This document shows, piece after piece, positions 16,639-26,229 of a stretch of DNA of 64,000 nucleotides. Location: NCBI RefSeq assembly GCF_008728965.1, contig NZ_VSMC01000001.1, positions 59,511-123,510 of the forward strand, in the 5' to 3' direction. The notes below the pieces were generated by a model that was given only the letters and a program-made list of their open reading frames with translations, did not search any database and was not told the origin of the DNA. Within the stretch, counting starts at the first letter, position 1. Every line of letters begins with the position of its first letter. The position numbers and the translations under genes are program-made. The DNA is from Heminiphilus faecis (lineage in GTDB: Bacteria; Bacteroidota; Bacteroidia; Bacteroidales; Muribaculaceae).

Positions 16639-19482
16639 ATGCCTCAGACGTTGGTTTATATCATCATATTTTGTTTAATATTCTTATTAAGGCCTACTTA
16701 TGTCGAAGCAAAAGAAACGGCTTTGACCGGCAAGATATATGATAATGTCACTAAAGAGGCATTGGTAGGAAGCCGCATTGATCTACTAAGCACAAATGAC
16801 AGTAGCATTATTGCCAGTTGTTTCGCATCACGAATGTATGTAAATCAAAATGACACTATTTATACTTCCGAATTCGGGATGAACATTAAATACAACAGTA
16901 TCGGCTATATACTACGACTTTCCGACTATGAACATGAGACACATTATATCAACCTCAACTCAAAAAGATTAAATAACTCATTACTGAATTTAGGCAACAT
17001 ATACCTCAAGCGTAAAGTCCACAATCTCTCGGAAGTGACAGTAACCGCTTCCAAAGTAAAATTTTACAATCGAGGCGACACGGTAGTATTTAACGCAGAC
17101 GCGTTTATTCTGGCAGACGGCAGTATGCTTGACGCACTCATAAGACAGCTACCGGGTGTGGAGTTGCATGATGACGGACGTATATACGTCAACGGCAAAT
17201 TTGTCGACAATCTGATTCTTAACGGAAAAGACTTTTTTAAGGGAAACAACAATATAATGCTTGAAAATCTTGGCGCCTACACGGTAAAAGATATAAAATT
17301 ATATGAACGTCTTAACGCCATTGACAGTTATATAGGCCAAGAAGTGACCGGACAAAAAGAGCTTGTAATGGACGTCAGGTTAAAAAAAGACTATATGGAC
17401 TCATGGTTGGGCAATTTCATGGCCGGCTACGGTACATCAGACAGATATATCGGCAGAGGCTTCCTAAGTCGTATAACACCACGCAGTCGAATCTCGATAT
17501 TCACAAATGCCAATAACATTAATGAGAGCCGTAAACCGGGAGAAGGTATTTTAGACTGGTCTCCGTCAAAAATAGGTACCGGAACCAAGAAAACCATTTC
17601 CAGCGGAGTTGATTATTTCTATGATCTGCCCGACAATGTGTGGAAAATCAGAGGAGACCTTATCATAAACAAAGCCGATAATCACGACGCTACATCCATA
17701 GCTCAAACCAATTTCACACAACCGACCTTCACATACAATTATTCACACAACAAAGTCAACCGTATAAATACAAACATCTCTACCCGACATGACATAAAGA
17801 TGGAGAAAGAACAAATACTCTGGTGGCTGAATCCTTCGTTGCAATACAAAAGGTGGAATGCATACTTGACCGAGACCCAAGCCGCCTTTTCGGAAAAACA
17901 ATCTAATTGGAGTTCGGAATTTATTCGCAACATATATTCCGACAATAAAAATCTGCGAAGCCTGATAAACCGAAAGCTGTCAGATGAAGCATTTGACGGG
18001 CACAAAATCAACTATGATGTAGCTACGGGTATTGTATTGAAGATTCCCGAGTCATTTAATGTTGTGCTGTTCGAAGCCCGGTTCAGCGGTGAGAACAATC
18101 ATGAAAACAAAGATGAAAGTTACTCGCTGGATTTCAAAAATACACCGACATTAAACAGGTCTACCCTACGTCATATAAATAATTTTCCCGACAGGAGAAA
18201 AGATCTTGGCGCAAAAGCATCCTATACTCATGTTCTTGGACGAAAATTAAGCCTATATTTCGACTATATGTTTTCATATAGCGACAAGAATGCGAATTCA
18301 ATGCTGTATCACTCATCTAAAGATAATGACGATACCGATAAATCGCCTTCTTATTATAATTTGTCAACCATGATTCTTGATATAGATAACAGCTATAAAC
18401 AGAAATCCATAAACTTTACACACTCAATATCTCCCGGATTTACCGGAACAATCGGAAACTGTTGGTTTCAGTTATCATTCCCGATAATTATATCAACGGA
18501 TCGCCTACATTATGAGCGAGGACTCATAAGCACATCCAAGCGCCGAACAAGTACATTGTTTGAGCAAACGAGAAATTCATTCATACAATACATGTACGGC
18601 TACAGTACATGGTTTGCATCAGCAACCTATACGACCAAAGCACCGGATTTACTCGACATGATTGATATAACAGACACAACCGATCCGCTTATCATTGCCA
18701 AAGGCAATCCTGACCTTAAAAATTCCGGCACTTTTAGATTAAACGCAAGTTATTCACTGTCAATACCTCGCAGAAAATTATATGCTGCCGTCGTTTTTGA
18801 CTATGAAGCAGTACATAATGCTATGGCAAAAGGACTTACATATGACTATGAAACCGGTATCAAGATATTAAAGCCCTATAATGTAAACGGCAACCGAATT
18901 ATTTCGGGAAGCAACTATGTAAGTCTGGATTTTGGCAAGATGAATATGTTTTCAATAAAACACGCAATGACAAGCAAATACACACGCAGTATTGACATAA
19001 TCGTGACTGAAAACACTCCACACCCCAATAGAGTCAACCAATATTCGGTCGATGAAAACCTATCATTCGGAGTTACGCAATTCGGACAGCGTATAGCACT
19101 GACCGGCAATATAAATTATTCACATTTCACAGGGGATGCCGAGGATTTTTCCTCGTTCAATACCGTGGAATTTAATTACGGGCTACAAGGCGTTTTCAAA
19201 CTACCCTACGGGATAGGTATAAATACAGACTTTACGGTATATAGCAGGAGAGGGTATCAGGATAATAATCTTAATACGGACAATTATGTCTGGAATGCCC
19301 GTATATCATACAGTATGTTAAAAGGCAGCCTGCTGTTCACTCTCGACGGATATGACATACTACACAATCTTAGCAATGTCTTTTATTCTGTCAATGCTCA
19401 AGGACGTACAGAAACATACCGTAACGTTTTGCCTCAATATTTTATGTTAGGACTTCAATGGAAATTCAATACCGCAAAATGA
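16639..19482 (+). CDS. Outer-membrane beta-barrel protein of the TonB-receptor type
   Basis: A 947-residue protein: signal peptide (about 1-24), a carboxypeptidase-regulatory-like domain (about 28-125), and a plug-like domain (about 130-215, with LSEVTVTASKVKF, MLDALIRQLPGVEL and VNGKFVDNLILNGKDFF). A long beta-barrel follows, ending LQWKFNTAK. This is the Bacteroidetes outer-membrane beta-barrel family related to TonB-dependent receptors. It lies between the precursor and the C39 exporter, so it may be the outer-membrane exit route, a receptor for the mature peptide, or a self-protection factor. ATG 16639 is preferred to 16597 because the earlier ATG is inside a hairpin. The gene is AT-rich (16801-16860 has 20/60 GC). 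Its stop overlaps the exporter start (ATGA). Confidence 0.85.
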   Translation: MPQTLVYIIIFCLIFLLRPTYVEAKETALTGKIYDNVTKEALVGSRIDLLSTNDSSIIASCFASRMYVNQNDTIYTSEFGMNIKYNSIGYILRLSDYEHETHYINLNSKRLNNSLLNLGNIYLKRKVHNLSEVTVTASKVKFYNRGDTVVFNADAFILADGSMLDALIRQLPGVELHDDGRIYVNGKFVDNLILNGKDFFKGNNNIMLENLGAYTVKDIKLYERLNAIDSYIGQEVTGQKELVMDVRLKKDYMDSWLGNFMAGYGTSDRYIGRGFLSRITPRSRISIFTNANNINESRKPGEGILDWSPSKIGTGTKKTISSGVDYFYDLPDNVWKIRGDLIINKADNHDATSIAQTNFTQPTFTYNYSHNKVNRINTNISTRHDIKMEKEQILWWLNPSLQYKRWNAYLTETQAAFSEKQSNWSSEFIRNIYSDNKNLRSLINRKLSDEAFDGHKINYDVATGIVLKIPESFNVVLFEARFSGENNHENKDESYSLDFKNTPTLNRSTLRHINNFPDRRKDLGAKASYTHVLGRKLSLYFDYMFSYSDKNANSMLYHSSKDNDDTDKSPSYYNLSTMILDIDNSYKQKSINFTHSISPGFTGTIGNCWFQLSFPIIISTDRLHYERGLISTSKRRTSTLFEQTRNSFIQYMYGYSTWFASATYTTKAPDLLDMIDITDTTDPLIIAKGNPDLKNSGTFRLNASYSLSIPRRKLYAAVVFDYEAVHNAMAKGLTYDYETGIKILKPYNVNGNRIISGSNYVSLDFGKMNMFSIKHAMTSKYTRSIDIIVTENTPHPNRVNQYSVDENLSFGVTQFGQRIALTGNINYSHFTGDAEDFSSFNTVEFNYGLQGVFKLPYGIGINTDFTVYSRRGYQDNNLNTDNYVWNARISYSMLKGSLLFTLDGYDILHNLSNVFYSVNAQGRTETYRNVLPQYFMLGLQWKFNTAK

Positions 19483-21671
19483 AAAAATGCAATATTGTAC
19501 ACCAGTTGGATTCCATGCAGTGTGGTGCAGCCTGCCTTGCCACTATATGTAAAATGTATGGAAAAGATTACTCTTTGGCGCAAATTTCCACATACTGCCA
19601 TACCGCAAACAATGGTGTATCATTTTCCGCACTATCTGATGCGACAAATGCAATAGGGCTTAAATCAACCTGTATAAAATGTAACATCAACGCATTGAAA
19701 GAGATAAAATCTCCTTGCATACTACATTGGAATCAAAATCATTTTGTAGTTTTATATAAAGTTAGCCCTGATGGAAATACTTTTTACATAACCGATCCGG
19801 CTAAAGGCAATATAGTATATTCCGCTCGTGAATTCGAAAAGCATTGGTGCTTAATTCAGCAAGATGCATTTTATTTCGGATTAGCTATGATTATTGAAAT
19901 AACACCGAGATTCGGACACGTAACAGCAGATGCTTCAAAAAATAAAAAATCATTTAAATTTTTCTTTCTCTATTTCAACCAATTCAAAAAACACTTTATC
20001 CAAATATTTTTAGGATTACTTCTGGGATGTATATTACAACTGATAATGCCATTCCTGACTCAATCTATTGTAGATATAGGCATAAAACATCAAGATATAG
20101 GTCTTATTTGGCTTATTCTATTGGGAGAATTGATGATTATAACAGGTAAAACCGCTACTGATTTTGTACGCCGCTGGATATTGCTACACATTTCCATGAG
20201 AATTAATATTTCGCTTGTCAGTGATTTTTTTATTAAATTGCTAAAACTACCCATGTCTTTTTTTGATGTAAAACTGACCGGTGATTTACTGCAACGAATG
20301 GCTGACCATTCGAGGGTGGAGACCTTCCTGACTAAACAGATGTTAGGAGCCCTTTTTACTTTCTTTAATTTTTTCATATTTGGGTTCGTTCTGTATTTTT
20401 ACAACCCCCTTATTTTTATCATTTTTATTTTAGGGAGTGTCACATATGGTTTCTGGATTGTCTCGTTTCTAAAAAAAAGAAAACTTCTGGACTATGAAAC
20501 ATTTGAGGTGCAGGCCATAAACCAGAACAAGACGTATCAGTTCATTACTTCTATGCAGGAGATAAAGCTACAGAATTGCGAGCGGCGGCGACGTTGGGAA
20601 TGGGAGGATACGCAGGCTGACCTTTTTAATGTGCAGATGAAGTCGCTGAAGCTGCAGCAGACTCAGGAAGCCGGCTCCATATTTATAAATGAGGTGAAAA
20701 ACATAGTCATAACCGTACTTGCGGCTACTGCGGTAATAAACGGGCAGATGACTCTCGGCGCAATGCTCGCCGTGCAGTACATAATCGGACAGCTGAATTC
20801 GCCTGTGGAGCAGCTTATGGCATTTATATATTCACTGCAGGATGTGAAAATATCGCTTGAACGCATCAATGAAGTCCACACCGGCAAGAATGAGGAGACT
20901 GACGAGAACCGACTTACTGCATTTACTACAGAGAAGTCAATCTGCATCAAAGATGTTGACTTCAAGTACGACCCTCACGCATTGAGGAAAACCCTTGAGA
21001 GTGTATCGTTTGACATACCGCAGGGAAAAGTGACCGCAATCGTAGGGGCTTCCGGCAGCGGTAAAACGACATTGATAAAGCTGATGCTCGGATACTACCC
21101 GGTAACGTCGGGGACAATAACCATAGCCGGACACGACATATGTGACTACAATCTAAAATGGTGGCGGAACCACTGCGGGGTCGTCATGCAGGACGGAGTG
21201 ATATTCTCCGAGTCTATAGCCCGCAACATAGCGGTCGATGACGGAGAGATTGATGTGGAGCGCATGGAAGAAGCCGCCCGTATAGCCAACATCCACGACT
21301 ATGTAACGGGGCTTCCTCTGAAATACAATACAGTGATAGGCCACGACGGAGTCGGGCTTAGCAAAGGGCAGAAGCAACGCATACTCATAGCCCGTGCCGT
21401 ATATAAGAATCCCGACTTTATATTTCTTGACGAAGCCACAAACGCCCTCGATGCCAAGAACGAGAGGGCCATTGTAGAGAACCTTGATGAATTTTACAAA
21501 GGACGCACTGTAGTCGTAGTGGCCCACCGCCTGTCAACAGTCAGAAATGCCGGCCAAATCATAGTAATCGACGAAGGCAAGGTAGTCGAGACCGGCAACC
21601 ATGCATCGCTGATAGCGGCAAAAGGGGCATATTATAACCTCGTCAAGAATCAGCTTGAACTCGGAAACTAA
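19479..21671 (+). CDS. C39 peptidase-containing ABC exporter
   Basis: A 730-residue bacteriocin-type exporter. The N-terminal C39 peptidase has Cys15 (MQCGAAC), His88 (NQNHFVVLY) and Asp106 (ITDPAKG), the full catalytic set for cutting after Gly-Gly. A six-helix membrane domain (about 160-460) and an ATPase domain follow: Walker A GASGSGKTT, signature LSKGQKQRI, Walker B FIFLDEAT and the H-loop VAHRLST. It should remove the leader of the 16332 peptide and pump the core into the periplasm. The ATG at 19479 overlaps the previous stop (ATGA). Composition shifts sharply within the gene: 20341-20400 has 17/60 GC but 20581-20640 has 33/60, so the ATPase end looks like host-type sequence joined to foreign DNA. 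Confidence 0.94.
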   Translation: MKKCNIVHQLDSMQCGAACLATICKMYGKDYSLAQISTYCHTANNGVSFSALSDATNAIGLKSTCIKCNINALKEIKSPCILHWNQNHFVVLYKVSPDGNTFYITDPAKGNIVYSAREFEKHWCLIQQDAFYFGLAMIIEITPRFGHVTADASKNKKSFKFFFLYFNQFKKHFIQIFLGLLLGCILQLIMPFLTQSIVDIGIKHQDIGLIWLILLGELMIITGKTATDFVRRWILLHISMRINISLVSDFFIKLLKLPMSFFDVKLTGDLLQRMADHSRVETFLTKQMLGALFTFFNFFIFGFVLYFYNPLIFIIFILGSVTYGFWIVSFLKKRKLLDYETFEVQAINQNKTYQFITSMQEIKLQNCERRRRWEWEDTQADLFNVQMKSLKLQQTQEAGSIFINEVKNIVITVLAATAVINGQMTLGAMLAVQYIIGQLNSPVEQLMAFIYSLQDVKISLERINEVHTGKNEETDENRLTAFTTEKSICIKDVDFKYDPHALRKTLESVSFDIPQGKVTAIVGASGSGKTTLIKLMLGYYPVTSGTITIAGHDICDYNLKWWRNHCGVVMQDGVIFSESIARNIAVDDGEIDVERMEEAARIANIHDYVTGLPLKYNTVIGHDGVGLSKGQKQRILIARAVYKNPDFIFLDEATNALDAKNERAIVENLDEFYKGRTVVVVAHRLSTVRNAGQIIVIDEGKVVETGNHASLIAAKGAYYNLVKNQLELGN

Positions 21672-21677
21672 CAGACA

Positions 21678-21875
21678 ATGGATACAAAGAATACCGACAA
21701 GACAGAGCTTCGCTCTGAAAAAGTAAGCAAACTAACGGGGGAGATACCTCCGTCATTGGTACGTACGGGCATCGCAATCATAGTCATCGTATTTACGGCT
21801 CTGTTGGGCGCCATATGCCTGCTGCCATACCCGTACTCTGACGGCGAGTCAATACTGCATCACTTCATCGGATAA
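21678..21875 (+). CDS. Tiny membrane protein resembling an HlyD N-terminal stub
   Basis: A 65-residue protein, six bases after the exporter stop. Residues about 10-35 (TELRSEKVSKLTGEIPPSLV) resemble the cytoplasmic start of Bacteroidetes HlyD-type adaptors, which often begin with an ELRSEEV-like stretch before a Pro-Pro and the membrane helix. A single membrane helix covers about 29-50. The protein stops after about 15 periplasmic residues, so the hairpin, lipoyl and barrel domains of a real adaptor are missing. It may be a genuine small exporter subunit or the remnant of a truncated adaptor. No continuation of an HlyD sequence was found downstream. Confidence 0.65.
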   Translation: MDTKNTDKTELRSEKVSKLTGEIPPSLVRTGIAIIVIVFTALLGAICLLPYPYSDGESILHHFIG

Positions 21876-21924
21876 AACATATAAGTAACCGAATAAAAAC
21901 TCATCAAAATAACAATTTCATCTT

Positions 21925-22548
21925 ATGTTTACAGTAAAAAAAACGGCAGCAACGTTATTGGCTATAGCTTCTGCCCTGATAATCGTATCGTGCGATAAAA
22001 GATCGATAAAGCCGTCAGACAATATTGTCACAAAAAATTATTATTTCAATAAAATATCAGACATTACTGCCGCGTCGAAGTACATAACCGTATATTACTC
22101 ACAGCAAAAGCATACATCTGTGAAAGCGGAGGGACCGTCCAACATGGTGGATGCACTCCATATAAAATCTGATGCACTGAACAGGCTTATTATCGAAATA
22201 GAAAACAGCGACAAGTTTGACGTCATATACAAGTCACAGTCTGTCAAGGTATGGATAACGGCGCCTTATGTGCAGCGGATAGAGGCCATGGCCGGAGCAT
22301 CGGTCATTGTGCCGGATTCCATAAACATTCCTAAGTCTCTTGACATCAGAGCGTATTCAGCTTCTTCCATAAAGCTTTCCGATGTCAGGACCTCAAGACT
22401 GTCGGTATCGGCCTACCAGCAATCTGAAATCAGTATTGGAAATATACATGCCACGTCGCTCAAAACAGAGTCATACACCGATGCATACATCAGCATAGCA
22501 GGGAAAAACATAGATACGAAAAAACATACCACACGGGGATATAGATAA
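21925..22548 (+). CDS. DUF2807 (GIN-domain) lipoprotein
   Basis: A 207-residue lipoprotein (IIVSC, Cys23). The mature part matches the DUF2807 putative auto-transporter adhesin head domain, a beta-helix in which short strands repeat: VKVWITAPYVQRIEAMAGAS, SLDIRAYSASSIKLSDV and LSVSAYQQSEISIGNI are successive rungs. Function of the family is not established. It lies 49 bases after the small membrane protein, at the end of the peptide operon, and could bind or neutralise the peptide at the cell surface (inference from position only). Usual members are longer, so this one has a short helix. Confidence 0.8.
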   Translation: MFTVKKTAATLLAIASALIIVSCDKRSIKPSDNIVTKNYYFNKISDITAASKYITVYYSQQKHTSVKAEGPSNMVDALHIKSDALNRLIIEIENSDKFDVIYKSQSVKVWITAPYVQRIEAMAGASVIVPDSINIPKSLDIRAYSASSIKLSDVRTSRLSVSAYQQSEISIGNIHATSLKTESYTDAYISIAGKNIDTKKHTTRGYR

Positions 22549-22562
22549 TAGTGCGGCGGAGA

Positions 22563-22594
22563 TTTGGGGATGTCGTTTTTTTAACTTATATTCG
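22563..22594 (+). promoter_or_regulatory. Near-consensus promoter of the esterase gene
   Basis: TTTG at 22563-22566, a 20-base spacer and TATATTCG at 22587-22594 match the Bacteroidetes consensus except for one base in the -7 box. The esterase ATG follows at 22617. It separates this gene from the peptide operon. Confidence 0.6.
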
Positions 22595-22616
22595 CAAATA
22601 CCTGAATTTTACGATT

Positions 22617-23738
22617 ATGAACCGACTTACAATACTTTTATCGGGTGCATTGGCCGCCATGACAATGTACGGCGCCGAACCCGACAATTTTTTCAAGATA
22701 CTTACCTCGCCCGAAGTCACCGACACCGACGTGACATTCCGCATCTATGCACCACATGCCACAAGCGTGGCGGTGAAGGGCCAATTCATGGAGGGCACAC
22801 TGCCAATGGAAAGAAATCCGTCGGGCATATGGTCGCTTACGCTGCCGCTGCCAGAACCCGACATTTACCCTTACAACTTCGTCATAAACGATGTGGACGT
22901 GTCAGACCCCGGCAATCCCAATACCTTTCCTAACGAAACCTTTAAGGCGAGCCTGCTTGAGATACCGGGAACCGAGACACTATATACCGTGCGCGAGGTG
23001 CCGCACGGTAAGGTACACTACGGCACCTATGACTCCGACGAACTGGGGGTGACACGCAACATCATAGTCTACACACCGGCCGAGTACGACGCAAACCCTA
23101 TAAAACAGTACCCAGTTCTGTATCTTATAAGCGGCACGACCGACACCGAAGAGACTTGGTTTAAAGTAGGACGCGCCAACACCATTCTCGACAACCTCAT
23201 AGCCACCGGCGAGGCCATACCTATGATCATAGTGATGCCGTACGGCAACATGGGCGAGACACCGCAGCCATCGTCGCCCGAGGCGGCTCTGATGTACGAG
23301 GCATTCTCACGAGAACTCACAGGAAATATCATACCCTATGTCGAGACATATTACCGCACCCTGTCAGGCCCCGAACACAACGCCATTGCCGGATTTTCGC
23401 GAGGAGGCGGCCAAGCCATGTACTGCGCGTTCAAATACCCTGATAAATTCAGATGGCTCGGCTCTTTCAGCGCTTATCTCACTCCCGCCACTCTTGACTT
23501 CTTCTTCCCCGACGCCGCCGACACCGCCGATGCAATGAGCCTGTTGTGGATGAGCGTAGGCACCGACGACTTCCTATATCCTGAAGTCGTGCGCAATAAA
23601 AAGTATTTTGATGACAAAGGCATAAAGGCCACCTACATAGAGCGGCCCGAACAGCATCACACATGGATGCATGCGCGATACTGCTTGGCCGAACTGCTGA
23701 AATCGCTGTTTGTATCCGAAAGAAAGAAAGTGGAATAA
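22617..23738 (+). CDS. Secreted esterase with N-terminal E-set domain
   Basis: A 373-residue enzyme with a signal peptide (about 1-19). Residues about 25-115 form an immunoglobulin-like E-set/CBM48-type domain (FRIYAPHATSVAVKGQF). An alpha/beta-hydrolase of the esterase D/feruloyl esterase group follows: nucleophile Ser261 in AGFSRGGG, an acid near Asp317 in VGTDDFLY and His348 in EQHHTWMHAR. Relatives remove acetyl or feruloyl groups from plant polysaccharides. The substrate here is not known. ATG 22617 is preferred to an upstream ATG-free extension because it gives a clean signal peptide and fits the promoter. A two-way terminator follows. Confidence 0.87.
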   Translation: MNRLTILLSGALAAMTMYGAEPDNFFKILTSPEVTDTDVTFRIYAPHATSVAVKGQFMEGTLPMERNPSGIWSLTLPLPEPDIYPYNFVINDVDVSDPGNPNTFPNETFKASLLEIPGTETLYTVREVPHGKVHYGTYDSDELGVTRNIIVYTPAEYDANPIKQYPVLYLISGTTDTEETWFKVGRANTILDNLIATGEAIPMIIVMPYGNMGETPQPSSPEAALMYEAFSRELTGNIIPYVETYYRTLSGPEHNAIAGFSRGGGQAMYCAFKYPDKFRWLGSFSAYLTPATLDFFFPDAADTADAMSLLWMSVGTDDFLYPEVVRNKKYFDDKGIKATYIERPEQHHTWMHARYCLAELLKSLFVSERKKVE

Positions 23739-23766
23739 ACTCCTGACCATACAATCATCATAAATG

Positions 23767-23798
23767 AAAAAGGGCCTCCAAAACAGGAGGCCCTTTTT
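23767..23798. terminator. Two-way terminator between esterase and pgi
   Basis: AAAAAGGGCCTCC and GGAGGCCCTTTTT form a perfect 13-bp stem with a six-base loop (AAAACA). A-runs and T-runs on both sides mean that it can end transcription from both the plus-strand esterase gene and the minus-strand pgi gene. Confidence 0.95.
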
Positions 23799-23821
23799 CA
23801 TTTATGCTTGTAAACCGTAAA

Positions 23822-25171
23822 TCAATCATTTAACTTGGCCTGAATAGCCTTGGTGTCTTCCTCATATCCGGGTTTTTCAAGAAGGGCAAACATATTGCGC
23901 TTGTAAGCCTCCACACCGGGCTGATTGAAAGGATTCACGCCGAGAATGTAACCTGACATACCGCATGACAACTCAAAGAAGTATATAAGCTGGCCCAGAT
24001 ACTCCTCGCTGAGCTCGGGAACAGTTATGCGGATATTAGGCACACCGCCGTCAACGTGAGCTATGCGGGTACCGAGTTCGGCCATCTTGTTGACCTCGTC
24101 CACTCTTTTGCCGGCTATGTAATTGAGGCCATCGAGATTGGCGTCATCGGAAGGTATCACGGTCTTGTTATCAGGAGTCTCGACAGAGATCACAGTCTCG
24201 AATATAGAGCGTTCACCGTCCTGTATCCACTGGCCCATCGAGTGAAGATCGGTAGAGAAGTCGACAGCTGCGGGGAATATGCCCTTGTGGTCCTTGCCCT
24301 CGCTTTCGCCGTAAAGCTGCTTCCACCATTCGCCGAAGTAGTGGAGTTTGGGATTGTAGTTGACAAGAATCTCAATTTTCTTGCCGGCACGGTAAAGCAG
24401 ATTGCGTGTAGAGGCATAAAGCTGGCATACATTTGCCTCAGAAGAGGTCATGCACTCTTCCTGCATGGCGAGAGCGCCTTTGACGAGTTTCTTCACATCA
24501 TATCCGGCAACGGCTATAGGAAGAAGTCCCACGGGTGTAAGCACAGAGAAGCGTCCGCCCACATTGTCATCGATAACAAATGTCTTGTAACCCTCTTCAG
24601 TAGCAAGCTGACGCAGAGCTCCGCGCTTGGCGTCGGTTATGGCTACGATGCGCTTGCATGCTTCGGCCTTACCCACCTGCTTTTCAAGCTGCTCCTTGAG
24701 CAGACGGAAAGCTATGGCCGGCTCGGTAGTAGTACCGGACTTCGATATAACGATGATGCCGAAACGCTTGTCAGCAAGAAATGCCTGAAGTTCGTGCAGA
24801 TAATCCTCACCTATGTTCTGACCGGCGAAGAGCACCTTGGGACTTCCGGGAGTAGCAGGAGTGTATGCGTCAAAGGAGTTGCCCAGTGCCTCGATGACAG
24901 CTTTGGCACCGAGATAGGAGCCTCCGATGCCTACCGACACCACATAATCGCACGAGTTGCGCAGATCATTGGCCACAGCGATGATTTCGTCAAGATGATG
25001 CATGGGTGTACGCGAGGGGAGATCGAGCCATCCGAGAAAATCATTGCCTTCACCGGTACCTTCACGCAGTTTTTCAAGGGCGTCGGCAGCGGTGGAAGTC
25101 TCGAGGGCATGAATATCTTTTTCCGATACGGTCGAGAGCACTGAATTGATGTTTACTTGAATCTTTTTCAT
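23822..25171 (-). CDS. pgi: Glucose-6-phosphate isomerase
   Basis: A 449-residue cytoplasmic enzyme that interconverts glucose 6-phosphate and fructose 6-phosphate in glycolysis and gluconeogenesis. The length fits the short bacterial type. Typical segments are [19 protein letters not shown] (about residue 78), [15 protein letters not shown] (sugar-phosphate binding), [17 protein letters not shown], and [20 protein letters not shown]. pfkA, which acts next in the pathway, lies at 50384. It has its own promoter at 25192-25221 and shares a two-way terminator with the esterase. Confidence 0.97.
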   Translation of the reverse strand: MKKIQVNINSVLSTVSEKDIHALETSTAADALEKLREGTGEGNDFLGWLDLPSRTPMHHLDEIIAVANDLRNSCDYVVSVGIGGSYLGAKAVIEALGNSFDAYTPATPGSPKVLFAGQNIGEDYLHELQAFLADKRFGIIVISKSGTTTEPAIAFRLLKEQLEKQVGKAEACKRIVAITDAKRGALRQLATEEGYKTFVIDDNVGGRFSVLTPVGLLPIAVAGYDVKKLVKGALAMQEECMTSSEANVCQLYASTRNLLYRAGKKIEILVNYNPKLHYFGEWWKQLYGESEGKDHKGIFPAAVDFSTDLHSMGQWIQDGERSIFETVISVETPDNKTVIPSDDANLDGLNYIAGKRVDEVNKMAELGTRIAHVDGGVPNIRITVPELSEEYLGQLIYFFELSCGMSGYILGVNPFNQPGVEAYKRNMFALLEKPGYEEDTKAIQAKLND

Positions 25172-25191
25172 AATAGGAAGTATTGATTCGA

Positions 25192-25221
25192 CAAAAATAT
25201 TGGGTTATCAAGTTATAACAA
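25192..25221 (-). promoter_or_regulatory. Promoter of pgi (minus strand)
   Basis: CAAAAATA at 25192-25199 reads TATTTTTG on the minus strand. A CAA at 25219-25221 (TTG on the minus strand) lies 19 bases further upstream at the expected -33 place. The pgi ATG is at 25171, giving a leader of roughly 15 bases. Confidence 0.7.
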
Positions 25222-25224
25222 TTA

Positions 25225-26229
25225 TTAGGAGAAACTGTTGGCCATACGGTCTATGGCTATCTCGACAGGTAAGTCGCGATAAAGTATGTCATACATATTG
25301 TCGAGAATAGGCATGTCGACTCCATATCTGTCATTGATCTCTTTGATGCACTTCGTTCCGTAGTATCCTTCGGCCACCATCTCCATCTCCATCATGGCTC
25401 TTTTGACGGCACTTCCGCGGCCTATCATGGAACCGAAATTATGGTTACGTGAGAAACGCGAATATGCCGTGACAAGAAGGTCGCCGAGATATACCGACTC
25501 ATCCGTGTCCCTACGGTCGGGCACCGCCGTATCTACGAACCGACGCATCTCCCTGACCGCATTTGATATGAGTATCGCCTGAAAATTGTCGCCGGCTTTG
25601 AACCCGTGTACCATACCGGAAGCTATGGCATAAACGTTTTTAAGGACTCCGGCATACTCTATGCCCCTTACGTCGGTCGAAACGAAAGTCTTCATGGACC
25701 TGCCGTTGAGCAGCGATGTGAAAGCGATCGCCCGGTCTATATCGCTACAAGCCACGGTAAGATAACTTAGACGTCCGAGAGCCACTTCTTCAGCATGACA
25801 CGGTCCTGATATGACAGTCACCCGTCGCGGGTCGATGCCGTAACGAGCTTCCATATAGTCGCTTATCAGCTCGTTTTCATCAGGCACGATGCCTTTGGTG
25901 GCTATGACGATATCCTTGTCCGATATGTCTACGGTAAGCTTGGCAAGGTGAGCCTTGAAATATGGCGACGGCATGGCCATCAACAATGTATCGGCGGCAC
26001 GGCATGCCTCGTTTATGTCGCTGTAAAAGTTTATGCGCTCAACAGGAAACTCCACGTCGGAAAGGTAGGCAGGGTTGCGTCCGCGACGCTTGAACGCTTC
26101 TATACGGTCATCACGACGCATGTACCAGATTATTTCCCGGCAGTTTTCGAGAAGCAGTTTGGCCAGCGCTGTCGCCCATGAGCCCCCGCCCATGACGGCT
26201 ATCTTACGGTCAGTACAGGTTGTTTTCAT
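25225..26229 (-). CDS. gpsA: Glycerol-3-phosphate dehydrogenase [NAD(P)+]
   Basis: A 334-residue cytoplasmic enzyme that reduces dihydroxyacetone phosphate to sn-glycerol 3-phosphate, the backbone for phospholipids. An N-terminal Rossmann fold has [37 protein letters not shown] and [17 protein letters not shown] (with the catalytic Lys) are family hallmarks, and [14 protein letters not shown] closes the active site. The ATG at 26229 overlaps the lysS stop by four bases (ATGA), which selects this start over an upstream in-frame alternative at 26250. It is cotranscribed with lysS. Confidence 0.96.
   Translation of the reverse strand: MKTTCTDRKIAVMGGGSWATALAKLLLENCREIIWYMRRDDRIEAFKRRGRNPAYLSDVEFPVERINFYSDINEACRAADTLLMAMPSPYFKAHLAKLTVDISDKDIVIATKGIVPDENELISDYMEARYGIDPRRVTVISGPCHAEEVALGRLSYLTVACSDIDRAIAFTSLLNGRSMKTFVSTDVRGIEYAGVLKNVYAIASGMVHGFKAGDNFQAILISNAVREMRRFVDTAVPDRRDTDESVYLGDLLVTAYSRFSRNHNFGSMIGRGSAVKRAMMEMEMVAEGYYGTKCIKEINDRYGVDMPILDNMYDILYRDLPVEIAIDRMANSFS

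Noticed and set aside
24056-25144. 362-codon open frame antisense to pgi
   Set aside because: It lies fully inside a certain pgi gene and has no recognisable domain. Long antisense frames are expected in coding DNA of this composition.
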